Assembly: GCF_030553305.1 (NCBI RefSeq)
Contig: NZ_JARRAH010000001.1
Coordinates: forward strand, 1,240,001-1,304,000
Length of the DNA: 64,000 nucleotides
Source: Halomarina ordinaria
GTDB taxonomy: Archaea; Halobacteriota; Halobacteria; Halobacteriales; Haloarculaceae
Direction of reading: 5' to 3'
Shown: positions 57,888 through 64,000 of the stretch, piece after piece
Position numbering within the stretch: position 1 is the first letter of the stretch
Layout: every line of letters begins with the position of its first letter
Notes under the pieces: model-generated
The model's input: the letters and a program-made list of their open reading frames with translations, nothing else
The model's database searches: none
Told to the model about the DNA's origin: nothing
Translations under genes and position numbers: made by a program

Positions 57888-58757
57888 TCATTCTCCTCCG
57901 TCCCCCTCGGGGCGCGGGAGCGCGACGAACGAGGACGCGATCCAGCTGTAGGGGTCGTAGACGGACTGGTGACACTGGCAGTAGACGTCGTTCGCGGCGC
58001 CGAAGCGTGTACTGTCGCTGTAGGCCTTGAACGCCGGCACGCAGCAGAAGTGCGTACACTTGTCGAGCCAGGCCATGAAGCCGTCTTCGGTGGTCGCCGC
58101 CTGGATGAACTCGCCGAGCGGACCGCCCTGCTGGCGCATCTCGATGACCTCCTGACTTCGGATGACCTGCACGGGGATGGTTTGCGAGCCCTCGACGTCC
58201 TGGGAGCGCCAGTTGGCCATCGCCGGCTTGCCGCCGGGGGTGCCGACGCCCGTCTCGAAGCCCTCGTAGTCCTCGAACTGCGAGACGTTCAGCGGGTCGC
58301 CCTCGGAGAGTTCCTCGTTCTGCCAGTCGTACGGGGAGTCGGCGGCGGAGAAGAACGTGTTCTCCTGGTCGGCGTCGGGCTGGATGCCCGCGTACGTCTG
58401 GATGCCGCAGTACTGGAACCACTCCGAGGAGTACGTCTGCCCGCCGAGTTGCGTCTCGGCGATCTGTATCTCCTGGCCCTGCTCCTCGACGGTCTGGACT
58501 TCCGGCCAGACGCCCCCGATGTCGCCGTTGTCGGCGATCTGTATGGGGATGACGGGCATCCCACGCGGGGCGGGACCTTCCGTGTTCTCGATGCCGACGA
58601 ACTCGGTGATACCACCGCCCGCACCGGTGGGGTCCGTGGCCGTCCCGATGGCCGCGGCCGCCCCGCTGCCGACGCCGGCGAGCACACCTGCCCCGACGAC
58701 GCCCTTCACGAAGCGCCGTCGGCCACTCTCGGTCGGATATTTGTCGTTGTCTGCCAT
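57888..58757 (-). CDS. Rieske iron-sulfur protein of the quinol oxidase
   Basis: 289 residues. TAT-like signal (SGRRRFVKGVVGAGVLAGVG). The [2Fe-2S] ligand boxes are DKCTHFCCVPAFK (box 1, C-x-H) and VYCQCHQSVYDPYSW (box 2, C-x-C-H). The first box has Cys in place of the usual Gly (CTHFCC). A long loop region (about 60-190) precedes the cluster. It passes electrons from quinol to halocyanin. One base after the stop of the upstream 129-residue gene. Confidence 0.95.
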   Translation of the reverse strand: MADNDKYPTESGRRRFVKGVVGAGVLAGVGSGAAAAIGTATDPTGAGGGITEFVGIENTEGPAPRGMPVIPIQIADNGDIGGVWPEVQTVEEQGQEIQIAETQLGGQTYSSEWFQYCGIQTYAGIQPDADQENTFFSAADSPYDWQNEELSEGDPLNVSQFEDYEGFETGVGTPGGKPAMANWRSQDVEGSQTIPVQVIRSQEVIEMRQQGGPLGEFIQAATTEDGFMAWLDKCTHFCCVPAFKAYSDSTRFGAANDVYCQCHQSVYDPYSWIASSFVALPRPEGDGGE

Positions 58758-58758
58758 G

Positions 58759-59148
58759 TTATCGCTTGTAGTAGGGGTAGACTGCGCGCTTTACGTTCTC
58801 CCAGGCACCCTCGCCGCCGAGTTCGGTGCCGTACATGTCCTCCTCGCGGATGTAGAGGTCCTCCCACTTGCGCCGGCGCTTCTTCACGATCATCACGTCC
58901 GGGAGGAACTCCTTGCGGTAGAGCAGGAGGATGAACGCGAGGTCGATGAAGACGAGCGACAGCAACCCGCCGAGGTACATGTTCCCGAACTCCTCGAGGC
59001 CCCACCCGGTGGCGAGGCCGTAGGAGAACATGCCGACGAGGACGATCTCGAGGACCGTGAGCAGGACGATGGCGATGGCGGCCGTCGTGCTCTCGCGGGC
59101 CGGTTCGTACCGGTGGATGTCGCCGTAGCTGTTGTTACCAGAACTCAT
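58759..59148 (-). CDS. Two-helix membrane protein of the quinol oxidase cluster (DUF7318-like)
   Basis: 129 residues. Helices at about 21-43 and 53-76, followed by a basic KKRRRKWEDLYIREED patch and an aromatic C-terminus (RAVYPYYKR). Its start overlaps the halocyanin stop (TGATG), and the Rieske start follows one base after its own stop. Probable accessory subunit joining halocyanin or Rieske to the complex; family number from memory. Confidence 0.75.
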   Translation of the reverse strand: MSSGNNSYGDIHRYEPARESTTAAIAIVLLTVLEIVLVGMFSYGLATGWGLEEFGNMYLGGLLSLVFIDLAFILLLYRKEFLPDVMIVKKRRRKWEDLYIREEDMYGTELGGEGAWENVKRAVYPYYKR

Positions 59149-59906
59149 CAGTTACCACCCTTGGTGTTGGGGCTCTCGCCGTACTTCAGGAGGTAGAACG
59201 TGAAGATGAGCGAGACGATCATCATCATGATGGTCGCGATGCCGACGAAGTGCGGCTGGATGGGGACGCCCATCTCCTTGGGGTCGGCGGGTTCCGCCGC
59301 CGCGGCCGCGGGCGACGTCCGCGGGACGTCCTCGCCGATGGCGACGGCGCCGAGCATGCCCTGGCCGGCGTGGGGGTCGCACTGGTAGGTCGCGATGGGG
59401 CCGCCCTCGGCGGTCCACTCGAAGGTCCCCGACGCCTGGGGGCTGCCGCTCTCGAAGTCGGCACCGTCCTGGGCGACGACGTTGTGACTGCCGCCCTCGC
59501 CGGTCCACTCCCAGATGATGGTCGCGCCCTCGTCGACGTGGACCGCCACCGGGTCGAACGCGAGGCCACCCTCGCCCGCACCGACTTCGACGGTCACTTC
59601 GGACTCCCCGCGCGCGTCGACCGTTCCGCCTTCTTCCCAGCCGGCAGCGTCGTCGAGGAACCCGCCGTAGTCGATGGGACCACTCCCGCCCCCACCCCCA
59701 CCGCCAGAGGACTCGTTACCGCCGCTCTCGTTACCGCCACCGGCGGACTCGTTGCCACCCGAGGATTCGTTCCCCCCAGCGGACTCGTTGCCGCCCGCGG
59801 ACCCGTTACCGCCGCTCTCGTTCTCCTGAGCGGCGGCGGAGCCAGCGGCAACCGTGACGGCACCGGCAGTCCCACCGGCCGTCATGAGAAATTGCCGTCT
59901 ATTCAT
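59148..59906 (-). CDS. Halocyanin, quinol oxidase operon copy
   Basis: 252 residues from ATG 59906 (MNRRQFLMTAGGTAG, twin-arginine signal). A long spacer of repeated NESxGGN units (about 28-66) is followed by the cupredoxin domain with ligands His (GEGGSHNVVAQ), Cys-His-Met (YQCDPHAGQGM) and a C-terminal membrane helix. It is the likely electron acceptor of the Rieske protein in the same operon, in place of cytochrome c. The domain is almost identical in DNA to the stand-alone halocyanin at 32531-33181. Confidence 0.94.
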   Translation of the reverse strand: MNRRQFLMTAGGTAGAVTVAAGSAAAQENESGGNGSAGGNESAGGNESSGGNESAGGGNESGGNESSGGGGGGGSGPIDYGGFLDDAAGWEEGGTVDARGESEVTVEVGAGEGGLAFDPVAVHVDEGATIIWEWTGEGGSHNVVAQDGADFESGSPQASGTFEWTAEGGPIATYQCDPHAGQGMLGAVAIGEDVPRTSPAAAAAEPADPKEMGVPIQPHFVGIATIMMMIVSLIFTFYLLKYGESPNTKGGN

Positions 59907-59974
59907 ACACAACCTCACGTCGGAACCCGGTTCGTATAAACCCACCGAACGTGCCGAGAGGGCTTCTACCGGGC

Positions 59975-60814
59975 TTACGCGGTGTTCTCGTTGGATTCAC
60001 TCTCGGCACCCTCCTCTTCGAGGTCCGGTAACTGCCCGCGCTCGATGTCGTCGAGGAACGCGGGGCGTTCGTCCGAGTCGATACCGACCGCCCGCAGTCG
60101 GTTCCGGTACTCCTCCGCACGGAACCGGTCGGAGAGGCGCGCGTTCGCCACCAACAGGAACAGCAGGAGGCCGATGACGAGGAAACCGGTGCCGACGACG
60201 ATGCCGAGGAGCGTGTCGAGGCCGAGCAGCGGAATCGCCGCGAACATCGACAGCCCCACGAGCACCTGGACGCCGGCGACGGCCTGGAGCATCCGGTTAC
60301 CGAGTTCGCCGCTCCCCTCGGGGACGTCGAGCGGGTCCGGGAGCGTCTCCTCCGCCGGCGGGTCGCTCACCTCGTAGTCGTCCATCGAGCAGAGCGCGAC
60401 CGTCGGCTTCACGTCACGGAGGACGGTCCCCATCCCCTCGACGGTCCCGTCGCCGTACACGACGGCGTACCCCTCGTCGGAGTAGGCGACCACCCGGTCG
60501 GGGTCCGCGAAGCGTTCGAGGCGCGCGAACACGTCGCGGTTGGCGACGCGGTTCTTCAGGTCCGCCTCGACGCGGTCGAGCAGTTCCGGGCCCGTAATCC
60601 ACGTGTCGGGGTCGAACGCCGCCTCCCACTCCTCGGGCGTCATCCGGGCCATGTCCTCCGGGCGGAAGTCGTCGAAGTCGTACTTCTCGTCGACCTGCGC
60701 GCGGAGTTCCTCGAGCGAACGGTCCGGGGACCCGTCGCTGGTCGACTCGGGCGCGTCGTCCGCGCCCCCGTCCCCCTCGTCGGGTCCGTCGGCCGACGAC
60801 CGAGAATCCGCCAT
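59975..60814 (-). CDS. Membrane protein of the quinol oxidase cluster (DUF7319-like)
   Basis: 279 residues from ATG 60814. An acidic disordered N-terminus (about 1-40), a soluble domain (about 40-180: DFRPEDMARMTPEEWEAAFD ... VVAYSDEGYAVVYGDGTVEG) and two hydrophobic helices (about 190-235), then an acidic tail (EEEGAESESNENTA). First gene of the minus-strand operon. No redox motif. Accessory or assembly factor by position only; family number from memory. Confidence 0.75.
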   Translation of the reverse strand: MADSRSSADGPDEGDGGADDAPESTSDGSPDRSLEELRAQVDEKYDFDDFRPEDMARMTPEEWEAAFDPDTWITGPELLDRVEADLKNRVANRDVFARLERFADPDRVVAYSDEGYAVVYGDGTVEGMGTVLRDVKPTVALCSMDDYEVSDPPAEETLPDPLDVPEGSGELGNRMLQAVAGVQVLVGLSMFAAIPLLGLDTLLGIVVGTGFLVIGLLLFLLVANARLSDRFRAEEYRNRLRAVGIDSDERPAFLDDIERGQLPDLEEEGAESESNENTA

Positions 60815-60924
60815 GGTCCGTGGTTGGTCCGCTCGCCGTATAGACGTTCCGACGCAGTGACGAGCACGGGTGCGCAGCACGTCGGTTCCGTCACCCTCAA
60901 GCGCCCGCCCGTCGACGTTCGTGT

Positions 60925-61416
60925 ATGTTCGGACTCAGCGAGACGGGGACGGCAACCCTCGTCGCGCTCTCGGTGTCGCTGAGTTTCCCGCTGTTCCTCT
61001 ACGGCGCGTGGATAATGATCGACGCCGAGGAGGTGACGTGGGGCGTCCTCACGCACCACCTGAAGTTCATCGTCACCGGCCTCGCGCTCACCACCGTCCC
61101 GCTCGTGACGTGGATGGCCCCTCGCTTTTTCGACCAGCTGAACGGGTTCGCCGCGCTCCACGCCTTCCTCGGCCTCCAGGCGTACGCGATGCTCGCGTTC
61201 GGCGCGACGGGCATCGTCCGCATCTTCCGCGCGAAGTGGGAGCACAACCTCTACCACGACTACGACGCGGACGTCCTGCTGGACGAAATCGGCGACGAGA
61301 GCATGCGCTTCTGGCGCCGGCGTCTCCGGGTCGGCGTCTTCGGCTACGTGCTGTTCTGGCTGCTCGCGTACGTCGTCGGCATGGCGCGCTACGTCGTCAA
61401 GTACGGCCTGCTCTAA
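60925..61416 (+). CDS. Four-helix membrane protein of the quinol oxidase cluster (DUF7321-like)
   Basis: 163 residues. Helices at about 9-30, 44-63, 78-99 and 132-158. His residues in the loops (LTHHLKFIVTG, WEHNLYHDYD) do not show the spacing of a haem-binding pair but could bind a haem between helices. Divergent from the 279-residue gene. Its stop overlaps the endonuclease III stop region of the convergent gene. Role unknown, family number from memory. Confidence 0.72.
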   Translation: MFGLSETGTATLVALSVSLSFPLFLYGAWIMIDAEEVTWGVLTHHLKFIVTGLALTTVPLVTWMAPRFFDQLNGFAALHAFLGLQAYAMLAFGATGIVRIFRAKWEHNLYHDYDADVLLDEIGDESMRFWRRRLRVGVFGYVLFWLLAYVVGMARYVVKYGLL

Positions 61417-62099
61417 TCCCAGGACTCGCCGCTGGCGAGGTCGACATCGTGGTCGAGTTTCGAGGAGGGACAGACGTCCTCGAGGACGCAGTCCGAACAG
61501 TCGGGGTTCCGGGCAGTGCAGGTCGCACGCCCGTGGTCGATGAGCAGGTGGGTGAACACCTGCCACTTCGACTCGGGGACGACGGGGAGCAGGTCCGCCT
61601 CGATGCGCTCGGGGCGCTCCTCCTCGGTCAGTCCCAGTCGCCGCGAGAGTCGCCTGACGTGCGTGTCGACGACGATGCCCTCGACGATGTCGTGGCCGTG
61701 CTGGAGGACGACGTTCGCCGTCTTCCGGCCCACGCCGGGGAGGTCCGTGAGCGCGCTCATGGTGTCGGGCACCTCGCCGTCGTGTTCCTCGGCGACGATG
61801 CGCCCGATGCCCTTCAGGTAGCCCGCCTTGTTGTTGTGGAACGTGATGCCGTAGATGGCGTCCGCGAGTTCCGCCTCCGACGCCCGCGCGTAGTCCTCCG
61901 GCGTCCGGTAGGTCTCGAAGAGGTCCGCGGTCACGCCGTTGACGCGTTCGTCGGTACACTGCGCGGAGAGGACCACCGCGACGAGCAGTTCGAGGCGGTT
62001 CGAGTAGTCGAGCGAGATGGTCGAGTCGGGGTACGCCTCCTCCAGCCGGTCGATGACCTCCACGGCCTGTTCCTCGCGCGAATCGAGGGGGACTCCCAT
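61413..62099 (-). CDS. nth: Endonuclease III
   Basis: 228 residues from ATG 62099. SAQCTDERVN is the Nth N-terminal motif. The HhH is LPGVGRKTANVVLQ with the catalytic Asp in VVDTHVRRLS (Lys in the helix-hairpin region). The [4Fe-4S] loop is CTARNPDCSDCVLEDVC (C-x6-C-x2-C-x5-C). It removes oxidised pyrimidines. Convergent with the membrane protein, with a four-base overlap. Confidence 0.96.
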   Translation of the reverse strand: MGVPLDSREEQAVEVIDRLEEAYPDSTISLDYSNRLELLVAVVLSAQCTDERVNGVTADLFETYRTPEDYARASEAELADAIYGITFHNNKAGYLKGIGRIVAEEHDGEVPDTMSALTDLPGVGRKTANVVLQHGHDIVEGIVVDTHVRRLSRRLGLTEEERPERIEADLLPVVPESKWQVFTHLLIDHGRATCTARNPDCSDCVLEDVCPSSKLDHDVDLASGESWD

Positions 62100-62225
62100 G
62101 GCGAATCGGCGCGCGGAACCGACTTCGGTGTTGTCGTTCGTCGCGGCACGGTGGTCCGAGCGCGGTCCGACAGGTGGGGCTGTCGAATGGGACGAACTAC
62201 CCCCCTGCCGTCCCCGCTCCGACCC

Positions 62226-62756
62226 ATGCCCGGTCCCGTGTTCCGCTCGAACGACCGCGTCGCCCTCCGGACCGTCGAGGAGTCGGACCTCGACTTCCTC
62301 CGTGAGACGAGTAACCACCCCGACGTGCGCCGGAACGTCGGGAACTCCGCCCCGCACGACGCACTCGCCACGCGCGAGGAGTTCGAACGGAAGAGTACCG
62401 ACGACGACACCGCCGAGTTCCTCGTCTGCGTCGAGGACGAGCGCGTCGGGGTCGTCGGCCTCTACGACGTCCGCGACGGGTGGGGCCGCGCGGAGACGGG
62501 CTACTACCTCCACCCCGACCACTGGGGGAACGGCTACGCCACCGACGCGGTCCGACTCGTCTGCGAGTACGGCTTCCGCGAGCGACGACTGAACAAGGTT
62601 GCCGGACGCACCTTCGCGTTCAACGAGGCGTCGGGCCGCGTGCTGGAGAAGGTCGGCTTCGAGTGCGAGGGGCGACTCCGCCGGGAAGCGTTCGAGCGCG
62701 GGACGTACGTCGACCTGCTGTACTGGGGACTGCTCGCCGAGGAGTTCGAGGCGTGA
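62226..62756 (+). CDS. GNAT acetyltransferase, RimJ/RimL type
   Basis: 176 residues. VALRTVEESDLDFLRETSNH, then LHPDHWGNGYATDAVRLVCE (acetyl-CoA binding W-G-N-G-Y-A) and FAFNEASGRVLEKVGFECEG match the RimJ/RimL-like family, which acetylates protein N-termini or amines. Stand-alone. Seven bases separate its stop from the stop of the convergent acyl-CoA dehydrogenase. Confidence 0.9.
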   Translation: MPGPVFRSNDRVALRTVEESDLDFLRETSNHPDVRRNVGNSAPHDALATREEFERKSTDDDTAEFLVCVEDERVGVVGLYDVRDGWGRAETGYYLHPDHWGNGYATDAVRLVCEYGFRERRLNKVAGRTFAFNEASGRVLEKVGFECEGRLRREAFERGTYVDLLYWGLLAEEFEA

Positions 62757-62763
62757 GTCTACT

Positions 62764-63906
62764 TCACAGTCCGAGTTCGCGCCCGAGCACGAGGCGCTGT
62801 ATCTCGCTGGTCCCCTCGCCGATCTCCATCAGCTTCGCGTCACGGTAGAAACGCTGGGGGGCGAAGTCGGTCGTGTAACCGTAGCCGCCGAGGACCTGGA
62901 CGGCGTCCTCGGCCACCTCGCGGGCGGCCTCGCTCGCGTCGTACTTCGCCATGGCGGAGATGCGGGTGACGTCCTCGCTGGCGTCGTACTTCGTGGCGGC
63001 CTTGTGGGTGAGCAGGCGCGCGCGCTCGGCCTTGCGGTCCATCTCGACGAGCATGTCGCGGACGGCGTCGAACTTCCCGATGGGTTTGCCGAACTGCTCG
63101 CGCTGCTTGGCGTAGTGGAGCGCGGCGTCGAACGCGCCCTGCGCCAGCCCCGTCGAGAGCGCGGCGATGGAGATGCGCCCGCCGTTGAGCGTCTTCATCG
63201 TCTGCGTCCAGCCCTCGCCCTCCGCGCCGAGCAGGCGGTCCTCGGGGACGCGGCAGTTCGTGAACTTGATCTCGCAGGTGGGCGAGGCGTTGAGGCCCAT
63301 CTTCTCCCACTCGGTGACGACCTCGAACCCGTCGTCCTCGCGCGGGTCGACGATGAACGTCGAGATACCGTCGTAACCCGCGCCGGGGTCGGTGACGGCC
63401 TTCACGAGGATGCTCCCCGCGACGCTCGCGTTCGTGATGAACTGCTTCGTCCCGTCGATGACGTACTCGTCGCCCTCCTTCCTCGCCATGGTGTCCATGT
63501 CGCTCGCGTCGCTCCCGGAGCCGGGTTCGGTGAGCGCCCACGCGCCGAGGTACTCGCCGGTGGCGAGCGGCGGGAGCCAGCGCTCCTTCTGGGCGTCGGT
63601 GCCGAACAGCTCGATGGGCTTGGTGGCGAGGCTCGTGTGCGCGGCGTACGAGAGGCCGATGGAGCCCGAGACGCGACCGAGTTCCTCGGTGACCAGCGCG
63701 TACATCAACTGGTCGCCGTCGAGGCCGCCATACTCCTCGCTCACGGGCACGCCCATCATGTCGAGGTCGGCGAGCGCGTCGAACACCTCCTCGGGGAAGC
63801 GGTGTTCCTCCTCGATGTCCCACGCGATGGGTTCTATCTCCTCCTCGCAGAACTCCCGCACCGTGTCGCGAATCATCCGGTGCTCGGCGGGCAGGTCGAA
63901 ATCCAT
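62764..63906 (-). CDS. Acyl-CoA dehydrogenase
   Basis: 380 residues from ATG 63906 (an in-frame GTG lies four codons upstream). WALTEPGSGSDASDMDTMAR and FITNASVAGSILVKAV are family signatures. The catalytic Glu lies in VLGGYGYTTDFAPQRFYRDA or the nearby MEIGEGTSEIQRLVLG, the usual Glu being in the latter block. It oxidises acyl-CoA to enoyl-CoA with FAD, feeding the ETF and quinone pool. Monocistronic. A TATA-like element lies 25-30 bases upstream. Confidence 0.95.
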   Translation of the reverse strand: MDFDLPAEHRMIRDTVREFCEEEIEPIAWDIEEEHRFPEEVFDALADLDMMGVPVSEEYGGLDGDQLMYALVTEELGRVSGSIGLSYAAHTSLATKPIELFGTDAQKERWLPPLATGEYLGAWALTEPGSGSDASDMDTMARKEGDEYVIDGTKQFITNASVAGSILVKAVTDPGAGYDGISTFIVDPREDDGFEVVTEWEKMGLNASPTCEIKFTNCRVPEDRLLGAEGEGWTQTMKTLNGGRISIAALSTGLAQGAFDAALHYAKQREQFGKPIGKFDAVRDMLVEMDRKAERARLLTHKAATKYDASEDVTRISAMAKYDASEAAREVAEDAVQVLGGYGYTTDFAPQRFYRDAKLMEIGEGTSEIQRLVLGRELGL

Positions 63907-63930
63907 GGTTCGACTCACGAGGGAGCGCTG

Positions 63931-63936
63931 ATAAAC
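63931..63936 (-). promoter_or_regulatory. Putative TATA box of the acyl-CoA dehydrogenase gene
   Basis: Plus-strand ATAAAC (GTTTAT on the coding strand) about 27 bases upstream of the ATG at 63906. This supports the ATG rather than the upstream GTG. The last 64 bases of the window beyond it hold nothing recognisable. Confidence 0.5.
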
Positions 63937-64000
63937 GCTCCGGCAAGTGTTGCGAGGGGCGCTCAGCGGCCCGTCTGGCCGGAGAGACGGTCGGACGCGT

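Overview
The window is a high-GC stretch of a halophilic archaeon (class Halobacteria). Evidence for this: very acidic deduced proteins; archaeal-only genes (PAN, aIF2-alpha, Nop10, L44e, S27e, family-B DNA polymerase, Mre11-Rad50); halocyanins with twin-arginine signals; a tRNA-Gln with an archaeal-type intron; and TATA boxes about 27 bases ahead of start codons, as in leaderless haloarchaeal genes. From memory, the order pan / mre11-rad50 / polB / sufCBD resembles the Haloferax volcanii neighbourhood around HVO_0850-0861. I cannot name the genus.

Layout. 1-2700 (minus): the 5' part of cytochrome oxidase subunit I, two small membrane proteins of the cox cluster, and a PAN proteasome ATPase gene broken by an internal deletion and frameshift. 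2.8-5.7 kb (plus): MarR-like regulator, CE4 deacetylase, tandem GNAT, a small charged protein. 5.7-13.7 kb: mre11-rad50, three small minus-strand haloarchaeal proteins, DNA polymerase B. 13.9-20.6 kb: sufCBD, a PgdA-like deacetylase, asparaginase, a ferritin-like protein and a DtxR/SirR iron regulator joined by a 21-codon microORF. 20.7-28.2 kb: intron-containing tRNA-Gln, GNAT/zinc-ribbon, AlaX, HD, LysE, a threonine-synthase-like protein lacking the PLP lysine, FAD oxidoreductase, phosphoesterase, membrane J-protein. 28.2-30.6 kb (minus): conserved translation/assembly operon L44e-S27e-aIF2a-Nop10-PAC2.

30.6-37.1 kb: membrane protein, small conserved protein, halocyanin, SRPBCC, flavoprotein, CoaBC, beta-helix surface protein. 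37.3-45.5 kb: a nine-gene, fully overlapping Mrp-type cation/proton antiporter operon with a Usp-MrpE fusion and a His/Asp-rich insert in one antiporter subunit. 45.5-49.4 kb: secreted protein, 650-residue membrane protein with a Gly/Ser loop, Hpt, DJ-1/PfpI. 49.5-49.9 kb: initiator tRNA-Met (minus) preceded by two decayed copies of its 3' end. 50-54.5 kb: M42 and M28 peptidases, polyprenyl synthase, a NAD-kinase-like protein lacking the GGDG motif.

54.5-61.4 kb: a quinol:halocyanin oxidoreductase cluster. It has split cytochrome b (b6-like plus PetD-like), Rieske protein and halocyanin, with six proteins of unknown function, five of them mainly membrane-embedded. It carries no cytochrome c1 gene. 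With the cytochrome oxidase at the left end and the Mrp antiporter it suggests an energy-conserving theme in which copper proteins carry electrons. The right end has endonuclease III, a GNAT and an acyl-CoA dehydrogenase. I saw no rRNA genes, CRISPR arrays or insertion sequences.
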